The notes beneath the pieces are model-generated. The model was not told the origin of the DNA and searched no databases. It worked only from the letters and a program-made list of their open reading frames with translations. Position numbers and translations under genes: made by a program. From Terriglobia bacterium (lineage in GTDB: Bacteria; Acidobacteriota; Thermoanaerobaculia; Thermoanaerobaculales; Thermoanaerobaculaceae): a stretch of DNA of 64,000 nucleotides. Positions 24,216-32,179 of the stretch are shown one piece after another (position 1 is the stretch's first letter; every line of letters begins with the position of its first letter). The stretch lies in contig JAIQFQ010000003.1 of NCBI GenBank assembly GCA_020073245.1, forward strand, positions 124,001 to 188,000. The letters are read 5' to 3'.

Positions 24216-25048
24216 GAGACAGTCGAAAGTCAACGGTCGAAAGTCCAGACCCGAATCCTGGCGGCCAGGGTCGTTCGTCGCCTGCTGTTGACTTTCAACC
24301 TTCGAGTGTCGACCGGTTGGGGGCGGGAGGCCGCATCAACCATAGGACTCGTCGGACGCTAGCCGTCGCGTTCGCGGCCGTGCTGGTCTTCCTTGCGGCG
24401 GGGGGTGGGGTGGCGGAAGGGCAGTACCTGGCGGTCTTCGTCGACGGCCGGATCCTGGCCGTGACCGGGGCGAGGGCCATCGACGGTTCGAGGTTTCACC
24501 TCGATCTGCCGGGAGGAGGGTCGCTCGAGGTGCCTCTCGCTCGAATCGACAGGGTGATCGCCGATGATGTCGAGCCCGAACCGGAGCCGATACCGCCGGC
24601 GGTGTGCGGACCCGACTGGGTGGACCAAGCGCTTGGTCCAGGCGTCCCGTTCGCACGGGAGCTCGGTCAGGCGGCCAGAGCGGCGAGGCTCCACCCATTG
24701 CTCGTGGTCGCCGTCGTGAAGGCGGAGTCGGACTTCAAACCGTGGGCGGTGTCGAAGGTTGGGGCCTGCGGATTGATGCAGCTCATGCCGTCTGTTTGGC
24801 TGGAACAGGGCCTCACGGACCCGTTCGAGCCGGGTGCCAACCTGCGGGCGGGTTGCCGTCATCTGCGGGCGCTTCTCGATCAATTCAAGGATGTGCCCAC
24901 GGCGCTGGCAGCGTACAACGCGGGCGTGGCGACAGTCCAGAAGAGCGGCGGAATCCCGCCGTACCGCGAGACGCGCGAGTTCGTCCGCCGGGTGCTCGGA
25001 CGATTCTGCCCAGTGTCGGGCTCGAAGGCCGAGGGAGGAGCAGATTAG
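24212..25048 (+). CDS. lytic transglycosylase (SLT domain) protein
   Basis: 278 codons if read from ATG at 24212, which overlaps the xerD stop by 4 nt; TTG at 24317 gives a more normal signal sequence and avoids repeat B. A hydrophobic segment, TLAVAFAAVLVFLAAGGGV, anchors or exports it. A small beta domain follows (YLAVFVDGRILAVTGARAI), then the SLT fold: VVKAESDFKPWAVSKVGACG with the catalytic Glu, LMQLMP, NLRAGCRHLRALL and ALAAYNAG. It cleaves peptidoglycan glycan strands in the periplasm. Confidence 0.86.
   Translation: MRDSRKSTVESPDPNPGGQGRSSPAVDFQPSSVDRLGAGGRINHRTRRTLAVAFAAVLVFLAAGGGVAEGQYLAVFVDGRILAVTGARAIDGSRFHLDLPGGGSLEVPLARIDRVIADDVEPEPEPIPPAVCGPDWVDQALGPGVPFARELGQAARAARLHPLLVVAVVKAESDFKPWAVSKVGACGLMQLMPSVWLEQGLTDPFEPGANLRAGCRHLRALLDQFKDVPTALAAYNAGVATVQKSGGIPPYRETREFVRRVLGRFCPVSGSKAEGGAD
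24222..24313. repeat. imperfect inverted repeat (repeat B) between xerD and the transglycosylase
   Basis: The left arm carries two copies of GTCGAAAGTC (24222 onward and about 24236 onward) and the right arm GTTGACTTTCAACCTTCGAG (from 24287) is their approximate reverse complement. It probably folds into a hairpin. It lies within the first codons of the longest transglycosylase frame, which suggests that the real start is downstream. Confidence 0.5.
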
Positions 25049-25049
25049 G

Positions 25050-25067
25050 GTCGAAAGTCAATATAAT
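25050..25067 (+). promoter_or_regulatory. 12-nt direct repeat copy and consensus -10 upstream of nuoB
   Basis: GTCGAAAGTCAA at 25050-25061 repeats exactly the 12 bases at 24222-24233, so the transglycosylase gene is flanked by direct copies. It is directly followed by a perfect TATAAT (25062-25067), 66 nt before nuoB. No good -35 is seen at 16-18 nt spacing. Confidence 0.45.
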
Positions 25068-25133
25068 GCAGGTACCTGATCCGGTGTGGAAGAGCCGGCC
25101 GGTGTCCGGAGTTGCTTAGAGTGGGAGGGTGGG

Positions 25134-25706
25134 ATGGGCAATCCTGATGTGAAGGCGTCCCTGCCTAGGTTCGGCGATGGAGGGCGGGGCGGTTCCGGCT
25201 CGCGACAACTCGACGGGAGCCCAGCGATCCTCACGACGAGACTGGACGCAATGATCGACGCCGCACGCAAGAACAGCCTCTGGCCGTTTCCGTTCGGGAC
25301 CGCCTGCTGCGCGATCGAGTTCATGTCCTTCATGATGGCGCACTACGACGTGTCCCGTTTTGGGGCGGAGGTCGTGAGGTTCTCTCCCCGACAGTCGGAC
25401 CTGTTGATCGTCGCCGGGACCATCACCGACAAAATGGCCCCGGTGATGGTGCGGATTTACGAGCAGATGACCGAGCCGAAGTACGTCATCTCGATGGGCG
25501 TCTGCGCCTGCACGGGGGGCTTTTACCGAGCCTACCATGTGGTCCAGGGCATCGACGAGTTCATCCCGGTGGACGTCTATGTCCCCGGTTGTCCGCCGAC
25601 CCCGGAGGCGCTCCTACAAGGCGTGGTGAAGCTCCAGGAGATGATCGCAAAGGGCGAAACCCGATACCAGCGTGCGCTGGCGGCCAAGAAGGCCTCGGGC
25701 GCGTGA
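25134..25706 (+). CDS. nuoB: NADH-quinone oxidoreductase subunit B
   Basis: 190 aa from ATG at 25134 behind GGGAGGGTGGG. The N2 4Fe-4S ligands are visible: the CysCys pair in [10 protein letters not shown], Cys in [11 protein letters not shown], and Cys in [15 protein letters not shown]. It carries the last cluster before quinone in complex I, on the peripheral arm. About 35 residues before the conserved domain are Gly/Ser-rich. It starts a three-gene set nuoB-nuoCD-nuoI; the nuoCD start is at or just after its stop. Confidence 0.95.
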   Translation: MGNPDVKASLPRFGDGGRGGSGSRQLDGSPAILTTRLDAMIDAARKNSLWPFPFGTACCAIEFMSFMMAHYDVSRFGAEVVRFSPRQSDLLIVAGTITDKMAPVMVRIYEQMTEPKYVISMGVCACTGGFYRAYHVVQGIDEFIPVDVYVPGCPPTPEALLQGVVKLQEMIAKGETRYQRALAAKKASGA

Positions 25707-25717
25707 ACGGGGAGAGC

Positions 25718-27412
25718 ATGGAAAACCGCAAGGAGACGCTGGCTGCGATCCGGGTTGCTTTTCCCGACGGCGGGGGAGTCGTTGAGCTGCCGGGTGGCGA
25801 TGTCCAGAGCTTTCGTGTGGACCGCGCCGTCCTTCTTGAGTTCGCGCGCCACCTGAAGACCGACCCCAAACTGGACTTCAAGCTTCTCGCCGATGTCTGC
25901 GGTGTGGACTACCCGGGCCGGGAGGCGCGCTTCGAGGTGGTCTACCACCTCGCGTCGCTCGAGCATGGGCGCCGGCTGCGTCTCAAGGTGCCGGTGCGGG
26001 AGGACGATGCGGTCGTTCCGTCCGTCTACGGCGTCTGGAAGGCGGCCGACTGGTTCGAGCGGGAGGCGTACGACCTTTTCGGAATCCGCTTCGAGGGCCA
26101 CCCCAACCTCAAGCGGATCCTGTGTCACGCGGCGTTCCGTGGCCATGCGCTGCGGAAAGACTACGACCCGGGCCAGCGCTGGCTCCTGCGCGAGGGTGAG
26201 CAGGACGAGCCAGCGTGGGCGCGGGAGAGCCAGGAGGACGAGGACCACTTCGAAACGCAGGTCCTGAATTTCGGTCCCTCGCACCCGGCAACCCACGGGA
26301 CGCTCCGGACCGTGGTTCGGCTCGACGGCGAGGTAATCACCCGGGCCGAGGTCGAGATCGGCTATCTCCACCGCTGCTTCGAGAAGATGGCCGAGGGCCA
26401 CACCTGGAACCAGGTGATTCCCTACACCGATCGGCTGAACTACTGTTCGGCGATGATGAACGGGGTCGGCTACGCGCTCGCCGTGGAGAAAATGCTCGGA
26501 GTCGAGGCGCCGCCGCGCGCCCAGGTGATCCGCCTGATCCTCTCCGAGCTTTCGCGGATCATGGACCACATCATCGACGTCGGCGCGAACCTCAACGACC
26601 TCGGCGCGATGACCCCGTTCCTCTACATGTACCAGGCGCGCGAGGAGATGTACTCGGTGCTCGAGGCGTGCTGTGGCAGCCGTCTGACCATGTCGTACGT
26701 CCGCATCGGCGGTCTCTCGCACGACCTCCCGGAGGATTTCGTCGAGTCGGTGCGCTTCCTCCTCAAGCGCATCCCGAAGCTCGTGGACGAGATGGAGACA
26801 CTGATCACGCAGAACCGGATCTTCCGCGACCGGACCGAGGGTATCGGCAAAATCTCCGCGGACGACGCCGTCGACTGGGGATGGACCGGGCCGTGCCTGC
26901 GGGCGACGGGGGTCGCCTACGACGTCCGCAAGGCCTACCCGTACCTCGGCTATGAAACCTACGACTTCAAGGTCCCGATCGCGCATGCCGGCGACACCTA
27001 CGCCCGGTATCTGGTGCGGGTGGAGGAAATGCGCCAGTCGCTCTCCATCGTGGAGCAGGCGCTCGCAAGGCTGGAGCCTGGTCCGATCATCACGGACAAC
27101 CACAATGTGGCCCTGCCCCCCAAGGAAGAGGTCTACACCGAGATGGAGTCCCTCATCTGGCATTTCAAGCTGATCATGGAGGGGATGAAGGTGCCGGCGG
27201 GAGACGCGTACGGTTTCACCGAGGCAGCCAACGGCGAGCTCGGCTACTACATCGTGTCGGACGGCGGCGGCAAGCCATACCGCATCAAGGTGCGACCGCC
27301 GTGCTTTGCGATCTTCCAGGCCTTCCCTCACATCCTTGAGGGGCACATGGTGTCGGACACGGTTGCCTTCATGAGCAGTCTCAACGTCATCGCCGGGGAG
27401 CTAGACCGATGA
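25718..27412 (+). CDS. nuoCD: NADH-quinone oxidoreductase fused subunits C and D
   Basis: 564 aa from ATG at 25718 (GTG at 25703, overlapping the nuoB stop, is an alternative). Residues to about 165 are NuoC: WKAADWFEREAYDLFGIRFEGHPNLKRIL. The rest is NuoD: LNFGPSHPATHGTLR, EIGYLHRCFEKMAEG, YTDRLNY and a C-terminal DTVAFMSSLNVIAGELDR. The fusion is known from Escherichia coli and other lineages. NuoD forms part of the quinone pocket. The stop overlaps nuoI by 4 nt. Confidence 0.95.
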   Translation: MENRKETLAAIRVAFPDGGGVVELPGGDVQSFRVDRAVLLEFARHLKTDPKLDFKLLADVCGVDYPGREARFEVVYHLASLEHGRRLRLKVPVREDDAVVPSVYGVWKAADWFEREAYDLFGIRFEGHPNLKRILCHAAFRGHALRKDYDPGQRWLLREGEQDEPAWARESQEDEDHFETQVLNFGPSHPATHGTLRTVVRLDGEVITRAEVEIGYLHRCFEKMAEGHTWNQVIPYTDRLNYCSAMMNGVGYALAVEKMLGVEAPPRAQVIRLILSELSRIMDHIIDVGANLNDLGAMTPFLYMYQAREEMYSVLEACCGSRLTMSYVRIGGLSHDLPEDFVESVRFLLKRIPKLVDEMETLITQNRIFRDRTEGIGKISADDAVDWGWTGPCLRATGVAYDVRKAYPYLGYETYDFKVPIAHAGDTYARYLVRVEEMRQSLSIVEQALARLEPGPIITDNHNVALPPKEEVYTEMESLIWHFKLIMEGMKVPAGDAYGFTEAANGELGYYIVSDGGGKPYRIKVRPPCFAIFQAFPHILEGHMVSDTVAFMSSLNVIAGELDR

Positions 27413-28026
27413 GCGCCCCGGAGGTGGTTGTCTGCGATCCGAAGCCGCTCTCGTTCCGGCAGCGCCTCTACCTCTTCGAGGTCGCGAAGGGTTTGGCGGT
27501 GACGCTCCGCCACTTCCTCGGGAACCTGTTCGCACGGAAGTACACCGTCACGGTCGAGTGGCCCGAGGTCAAGCGGCAGTACTCGGAGCGCCTGCGCGGC
27601 AAGCACATCCTGCTCGCGAAGCCGGACGGCTCCCCTCGTTGCGTTGCCTGCTACATGTGCGAGGAGGCCTGCCCGGCTGAGTGCATCCACATCGAAGCCG
27701 AGGAGGACTTGGCCAGCGCCTCCGTGGAGTACGAGAAGCGTCCGAAGGTCTTCACGATCGACCTCCTGCGCTGCGTCTACTGCGGTTTCTGCGTCGACGC
27801 GTGCCCGAAGGAGGCGATCGTGATGTCCCGGACGCACGAGATGGCATTCGCGGGCCGAGACGAGGCGATCGTCGGGCTCGAGGAGTTGCTGCAGAAGGGG
27901 CCTTACGAGAAGCTCGACCTCGGCTACCGGCCGTACTACGGCGTTGCGCGAACCAGAGTCGAGCTGCCGATCCCCGTCAAGCCTGCGGACCGGACCTTGG
28001 GCGAGAGCACTTCTGCCGCACGCTGA
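27409..28026 (+). CDS. nuoI: NADH-quinone oxidoreductase subunit I
   Basis: 205 aa. Two 4Fe-4S motifs: CVACYMCEEACP with a following ECIHIEAEE, and CVYCGFCVDACPKEAI. These form clusters N6a and N6b on the way to NuoB. An amphipathic N-terminal stretch (GLAVTLRHFLGNLF) matches the membrane-facing helix of the family. Membrane subunits (A, H, J-N) and the NADH-oxidising module (E-F-G) are not in the window. Confidence 0.95.
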   Translation: MSAPEVVVCDPKPLSFRQRLYLFEVAKGLAVTLRHFLGNLFARKYTVTVEWPEVKRQYSERLRGKHILLAKPDGSPRCVACYMCEEACPAECIHIEAEEDLASASVEYEKRPKVFTIDLLRCVYCGFCVDACPKEAIVMSRTHEMAFAGRDEAIVGLEELLQKGPYEKLDLGYRPYYGVARTRVELPIPVKPADRTLGESTSAAR

Positions 28027-28040
28027 CCGCGCGATTCAGG

Positions 28041-28150
28041 GGAGGAAAGAGGTGAGAGGGGAGACGAAGAAGGGAAGACGTCTGACGAAACGCGAACCGG
28101 CGTTTCTGTCGTTGGTCTACCCTCTGCTTTCTTCCCTCTCCGCTTTGTCC
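28041..28150. repeat. long imperfect inverted repeat (repeat C) between convergent nuoI and cspA
   Basis: A purine-rich left arm (28041-28093) pairs with a pyrimidine-rich right arm (28100-28150). The inner stem GAAACGC/GCGTTTC (28087-28093/28100-28106) is perfect around a 6-nt loop; the outer part has mismatches. It may end transcription from nuoI. The remaining ~100 bases to the cspA terminator hold nothing recognisable. Confidence 0.6.
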
Positions 28151-28254
28151 CGTGCCCCGTGTCTGGCCCCTTGAACCTTCGGACGCTCACCCATCGCGGA
28201 TTGTCCCTTCACCCGGACCACCCGCCCGGCGCGGAACGGCCACCAACTCCCTGG

Positions 28255-28287
28255 AAAAGCTTCGGGGCGGCGCCACGGCGCCGCCCC
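28255..28287 (-). terminator. intrinsic terminator of cspA
   Basis: A perfect 11-bp stem, GGGGCGGCGCC (28264-28274) with GGCGCCGCCCC (28277-28287) and a 2-nt loop, is followed on the minus strand by TTTT (28255-28258) a few bases later, 25-60 nt after the cspA stop. Confidence 0.8.
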
Positions 28288-28312
28288 TCGGTATGTTGCG
28301 TGCTTCAGATGT

Positions 28313-28513
28313 TCAGATCGCGCGGACGTTGGCCGCCTGCAGGCCCTTGGGGCCCCGCACGACGTCGAACTCGACCCGGGCACCTTCCTTGAGGGTGCGG
28401 AAACCCTCACCGGCGATGGCGGTGTAGTGGACGAACACGTCCTCTCCACCCTCCTGGGTAATGAAGCCGAAACCTTTGGTGTCGTTGAACCACTTTACAG
28501 TTCCCTGCGCCAT
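28313..28513 (-). CDS. cspA: cold-shock protein (CspA family)
   Basis: 66 aa, a complete single cold-shock domain: [15 protein letters not shown] (RNP1 in KGFGFI), then DVFVHYTAI (RNP2 VFVHY), and [18 protein letters not shown]. It binds single-stranded RNA/DNA and acts as an RNA chaperone. AAGGAG lies 9 nt before the ATG. It has its own terminator and a structured leader, and fusA on the same strand upstream ends in a terminator, so cspA is probably transcribed alone. Confidence 0.97.
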   Translation of the reverse strand: MAQGTVKWFNDTKGFGFITQEGGEDVFVHYTAIAGEGFRTLKEGARVEFDVVRGPKGLQAANVRAI

Positions 28514-28532
28514 GCTGCTTTCTCCTTGTTAC

Positions 28533-28579
28533 CGGCGGTCTAGTCCGTCCGCCGCATTCTCTGCCGGGTGCGTCCCGGC
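28533..28579 (-). promoter_or_regulatory. structured 5' leader of cspA with two stem-loops
   Basis: Between the fusA terminator and cspA two further hairpins can form: GCCGGG/CCCGGC (28563-28568/28574-28579) and CGGCGG/CCGCCG (28533-28538/28549-28554). Cold-shock mRNAs of other bacteria have long folded leaders that act as thermosensors. A TTGACA on the minus strand at 28695-28700 could be a -35 but has only a weak -10, so leader length is uncertain. Confidence 0.4.
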
Positions 28580-28585
28580 TAACGT

Positions 28586-28617
28586 AAAAAAGCCGCAAGG
28601 TCGCTGCTCCTTGCGGC
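28586..28617 (-). terminator. intrinsic terminator downstream of the EF-G paralogue
   Basis: A perfect 9-bp stem GCCGCAAGG/CCTTGCGGC (28592-28600/28609-28617) with an 8-nt loop is followed on the minus strand by six T residues (28586-28591). It lies 110-140 nt after the EF-G stop. If cspA starts further upstream it could also work as an attenuator. Confidence 0.85.
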
Positions 28618-28727
28618 GGGTTGACCTCAGATCTTCCTGAATCCGCGACTGCAAAAACAGCTCACGTGGGTAAAGTGCCACAGGTTCTGTAGCTTGTCAA
28701 GCCCCACCCTGCGGCCGCCCGTTCGGA

Positions 28728-30824
28728 CTACTCCTCCTCCTCCTCGGCCTCCACGCCCGCGTGAGCCTGGATGATCTTCTCCTGAATGTTGCGCGGCACC
28801 TCGTCATAGTGCGAGTACTCCATGTGGAAGTCCCCACGGCCGCCGGTGATCGAGCGGAGCGTCTGCGAGTACGTCAACATCTCGGCGAGGGGAACCTGGG
28901 CCTTGACCACGGTCTGGCCGTCACCCGGCTCCATGCCCTGGACACGGCCGCGCCGCGAGTTCAGGTCGCCCATGATGTCCCCGAGGAACTCGTCGGGAGC
29001 GGCGATCTCCACGTGCATCACCGGCTCGAGGATGGTGGGGCCGGCCTGCTTGACGGCCTCGCGAAACGCCTTGCGACCGCACGTGCGGAAGGCCATGTCC
29101 GACGAGTCCACCGGGTGGAACTTGCCGTCGAGAAGCGTGACGGAGAAGTCGACGACGGGGTTGCCGGCGATGGCTCCGCGCTCGGCCGCGTCCACGATCC
29201 CCTTGTCGATGGAGGGCCGATAGTTGTTCGGGATCGAGCCGCCGAAGATCTTGTCGATGAACTCGTAGCCGCCCCCGCGAGGCTTGGGCTCAAGCCGCAC
29301 CTTCGCCTCGGCGAACTGCCCGTGCCCGCCTGTCTGCTTCTTGTGGCGGGCGGTGATCTCGACGGACCTGGTGATCGTCTCGCGGTAGGGCACCTTCGGA
29401 GGCTGCAGGGTCACGTCGACCTTGTATCGCTTGCGCAGGCGGGCGACCGCGATCTCCACATGGAGCTGGCCGGCGCCTGCGACGAGCTGCTCCTTCGTCT
29501 GAGGGTCGCGGCCGATGTGGAGTGTCGGGTCCTCGTCTTGGAGCTTCAGGAGTCCCTGAGCGATCTTGTCCTCGTCTCCCTTCGCCTTGGCGGCGATGGC
29601 GAAGGAGATCGCGGCCTCCGGGATCGGGACCGGCGGCACGATAACGGCCCCGTCCTTGCTGGTCAGGGTCTCACCCGTGCGGGTCTCCTTCAGCTTGGCC
29701 ACGGCGCCGATGTCGCCCGCGACGAGCTTCTCGACCGGCGCCAGCTCCTTGCCTTGCATCCAGTTGACGGGCCCGAAGCGCTCGGCAATGTCCCGCTGGC
29801 GGTTGTGGTAGGTACCGTCGGACTGAAACGACCCGGAGAAGACCCGCATCAACGTGATGCGCCCGGCGTAGGGATCGGCGATCGTCTTGAACACGTACGC
29901 CACAGGCGTATCGTCGGGCCTGGGCGTGATGCTCACCTCTTCGCCAGCAACGTTCTTGGCGGCGATCGCTGCGGCCACGGGGCTTGGCACCAGATCGACG
30001 ACCGCGTCCATGACCGGCTGGACCGCTTGGTTGCGCCCGGCGGAGGAGTAGAGCACCGGGAAGAGCCGGCGGGCCGACACGGCCTTGGTGAGCCCGGCGG
30101 CAAGCTCGTCGTCCGAGAGCGTCCCGTCCGCGAAGAACTTCTCGAGCAGAGCCTCGTCCTGCTCGGCGACCATCTCGATGAGTGCGTTGCGGGCGGCGTC
30201 GGCCTCGTCCTTGAGATCGGCGGGGACGGCAGCCTCCTGCACGGCGCCGCTCTCGTCTGCGGGGAAGGTGAACGCTTTGTTGCGGACGAGATCCACGACT
30301 CCCGAGAACTTGCTCTCCTCGCCGATAGCGAGCTGAATCGGAAGCACCTCGCGCCCGAACTTCTTCTGGAGCTGCTGGAGCGTCCTGCCCGTCGACGCAC
30401 GCTCGCGGTCCATGCTGTTGACCAGGAGCAGCACCGGCTTGGCCATGCCCGCGCAGATCTTCCAGAGCTTCTCGGTCTGCACCTCGGGGCCGGCGACGGC
30501 CGACACCAGCATGAGCGCCGCCTCTGCAACCTTGACGCCCTGCACGGCCTCGGTGGTGAAGATCGAGTACCCGGGCGTGTCGATCAGGTTCAGCTTGCAG
30601 TCGCGGTGCGAGGCGTGCGCAACGGCGGTACCGATCGTGATCTTGCGTTCCACGGCCTCATCGTCGAAATCGGTGATCGCGTTGCCCTTATCCACCTTGC
30701 CGAGGCGGTTGACATCTTTGGTATCGAACAGGATGGCGGAGATCAGGGTGGTCTTCCCGGTAGATGAGTGTCCGACCACCGCCACGTTTCGGATCTTGTC
30801 GCTGGGGACCGGCTTGGATGCCAT
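28728..30824 (-). CDS. elongation factor G paralogue (EF-G2/FusA2-like GTPase)
   Basis: 698 aa with all EF-G domains. G motifs: GHSSTGKTTL (canonical EF-G: GHIDAGKTT), a switch I region ERKITIG in place of ERGITI, DTPGYS, and NSMDRE in place of NKMDRxG. Domain IV has TGGHGQFAEAKVRLEPKPRG; domain V has GDLNSRRGRVQGMEPGDG and the tail is a run of Glu. The altered G1 and G4 loops are typical of the second EF-G class, which may act in recycling or under stress rather than as the main translocase. A TATACT at 30859-30864 may be its -10; GGGAGG precedes the ATG. Confidence 0.85.
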   Translation of the reverse strand: MASKPVPSDKIRNVAVVGHSSTGKTTLISAILFDTKDVNRLGKVDKGNAITDFDDEAVERKITIGTAVAHASHRDCKLNLIDTPGYSIFTTEAVQGVKVAEAALMLVSAVAGPEVQTEKLWKICAGMAKPVLLLVNSMDRERASTGRTLQQLQKKFGREVLPIQLAIGEESKFSGVVDLVRNKAFTFPADESGAVQEAAVPADLKDEADAARNALIEMVAEQDEALLEKFFADGTLSDDELAAGLTKAVSARRLFPVLYSSAGRNQAVQPVMDAVVDLVPSPVAAAIAAKNVAGEEVSITPRPDDTPVAYVFKTIADPYAGRITLMRVFSGSFQSDGTYHNRQRDIAERFGPVNWMQGKELAPVEKLVAGDIGAVAKLKETRTGETLTSKDGAVIVPPVPIPEAAISFAIAAKAKGDEDKIAQGLLKLQDEDPTLHIGRDPQTKEQLVAGAGQLHVEIAVARLRKRYKVDVTLQPPKVPYRETITRSVEITARHKKQTGGHGQFAEAKVRLEPKPRGGGYEFIDKIFGGSIPNNYRPSIDKGIVDAAERGAIAGNPVVDFSVTLLDGKFHPVDSSDMAFRTCGRKAFREAVKQAGPTILEPVMHVEIAAPDEFLGDIMGDLNSRRGRVQGMEPGDGQTVVKAQVPLAEMLTYSQTLRSITGGRGDFHMEYSHYDEVPRNIQEKIIQAHAGVEAEEEEE

Positions 30825-30858
30825 GAGCAGGCGACCTCCCGTCGCTCAGAGTCCGGAG

Positions 30859-30864
30859 AGTATA
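30859..30864 (-). promoter_or_regulatory. possible -10 element of the EF-G paralogue
   Basis: TATACT on the minus strand, five of six consensus bases, about 35 nt before the start codon and after repeat D. The -35 region (TCCGTT at 17 nt) is weak. Confidence 0.35.
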
Positions 30865-30903
30865 GCCGCTGAAGGTGAGAAACGGAAGGGTCTTGAGAGG
30901 ACG

Positions 30904-30970
30904 AAAGAGGGAAGAGGGGGGACGGAAGACGGAGAACGCCCTTCCTTCTCCGTCTACCTTCTACCCTCTT
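30904..30970. repeat. imperfect inverted repeat (repeat D) after purC
   Basis: A purine-rich arm AAGAGGGAAGAGGGGGGACG (from about 30905) pairs with a pyrimidine-rich arm ending TACCTTCTACCCTCTT (to 30970), sharing AAGAGGG and AGACGGAGAA blocks. It overlaps the purC stop and lies before the EF-G gene, so it may end or dampen read-through from the long upstream operon. Confidence 0.55.
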
Positions 30971-31874
30971 ACTGAATCTGAAGCTCGCGTCCGGTGAGCC
31001 GCCGGTACGCCTCGAGGTAGAGGGCCTGTGTCCTCGCGACGACATCGGGCGGGAGCGCTGGTGCGGGAGGCTGCTTGTTCCACCCGGATCTCTCGAGCCA
31101 GTCGCGCACGAACTGCTTGTCGAACGAGGGGGGGTTGCCGCCCGGCCTGTACCTGTCGGCGGGCCAGAACCTCGACGAGTCCGGGGTTAGCGCCTCGTCG
31201 GCCCAGACGACCACTCCGTCGGCATCGAGGCCAAACTCGAACTTCGTGTCGGCGATGATGATGCCGCGCGCCTCGGCCAGGGAGGCTGCCCGGTTGTAGA
31301 GTTCGAGCGACACGTCGCGAAGGCGCTCAGCGACGTTGCCTCCTGTCAGACGAACGACATCGTCGAACGGGATGTTCTCGTCGTGACCCACCTCCGCCTT
31401 TGTGGACGGCGTGAAGATGGGCTCGGGGAGACGGCCCGCCTGCTGGAGGCCGGAGGGCAGACGCACGCCGCAGACGCTGCCCGTGGCCTGATACTCCTTC
31501 CACCCCGAGCCGACGATGAACCCCCGGACCACACACTCCACCGGGACGATCCGGACCGCCCTGACGAGGCAGGCCCGGCCGGCGAGCGCGTTCTCAGCTG
31601 AGAAAGGTTCGGGGAACTCGTTGATGTCGGTCGCCAGGAGATGGTTCGGCACCACACCTGAGAGCTCCCCGAACCAGAAGTTCGACAGCTGCGTCAGGAC
31701 GATTCCCTTGCCGGGAACCCCCGGATCCAGCACAACGTCAAAGGCGCTTATGCGGTCGCTGGCGACGACCATGAGCCGGTCCCGACCGACCTGGTAAACG
31801 TCACGGACCTTTCCCCGCTTGACCAGCCGCTCCGGGAACAGCGGGGCGGATGGGAAACCAGCCGGAAGGGACAT
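30969..31874 (-). CDS. purC: phosphoribosylaminoimidazole-succinocarboxamide synthase
   Basis: 301 aa from ATG at 31874, the longer plant/proteobacterial-type SAICAR synthase. RGKVRDVYQVGRDRLMVVASDRISAFD opens the ATP site (KVRDVY, then SDRISAFD), then PVECVVRGFIVGSGWKEYQ, FTPSTKAEVGHDENI, IIIADTKFEFGLD and LTPDSSRFWPA. It joins CAIR and aspartate in purine synthesis. It begins 4 nt after rpsT ends, an odd pairing of a purine gene with a ribosomal protein gene, but both are growth-rate genes. Confidence 0.95.
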   Translation of the reverse strand: MSLPAGFPSAPLFPERLVKRGKVRDVYQVGRDRLMVVASDRISAFDVVLDPGVPGKGIVLTQLSNFWFGELSGVVPNHLLATDINEFPEPFSAENALAGRACLVRAVRIVPVECVVRGFIVGSGWKEYQATGSVCGVRLPSGLQQAGRLPEPIFTPSTKAEVGHDENIPFDDVVRLTGGNVAERLRDVSLELYNRAASLAEARGIIIADTKFEFGLDADGVVVWADEALTPDSSRFWPADRYRPGGNPPSFDKQFVRDWLERSGWNKQPPAPALPPDVVARTQALYLEAYRRLTGRELQIQ

Positions 31875-31878
31875 GAAG

Positions 31879-32160
31879 CTAGCCCTGCTTGGTATGCAGG
31901 ACCGCGTTGGCTTGTACGGTGAGCCGAGACTTGTACCTCGAGGCCGTGTTGCGCTGGAAGACACCTTTGCGGACGCCGCCCTCGATCACCGAGACGGTTC
32001 TCGGGAGCAATTCCTTGACCTGCGAGGAGTCGCCGTTGGCGATGGCCCCCCGGAGCTCCTTGATCGCGTTCCGCACCCGTGTACGCACCGCTCGGTTCCG
32101 GTTGCGGCGCACTTCGTTCTGACGACGACGCTTCAGTCCAGATTTGATCCTCTTTGCCAT
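31879..32160 (-). CDS. rpsT: 30S ribosomal protein S20
   Basis: 93 aa, Arg/Lys-rich: SGLKRRRQNEVRRNRNRAVR at the N-terminus, then TRVRNAIKELRGAI and the C-terminal GVFQRNTASRYKSRLTVQAN. S20 binds 16S rRNA early in 30S assembly. AAAGGAGAG precedes the ATG. It lies 19 nt after cpoB and 4 nt before purC. Confidence 0.96.
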   Translation of the reverse strand: MAKRIKSGLKRRRQNEVRRNRNRAVRTRVRNAIKELRGAIANGDSSQVKELLPRTVSVIEGGVRKGVFQRNTASRYKSRLTVQANAVLHTKQG

Positions 32161-32179
32161 GAACTCTCCTTTGGAGCTT

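Noticed and set aside
28761..30767. Long open frame on the plus strand opposite the EF-G gene
   Set aside because: It is a complementary shadow of a high-GC gene; its residues (Leu/Asp/Arg/Gly-rich) match the antisense of EF-G and no family is visible.
31075..31299. Small plus-strand open frames over purC
   Set aside because: Antisense shadows of purC with no ribosome site.
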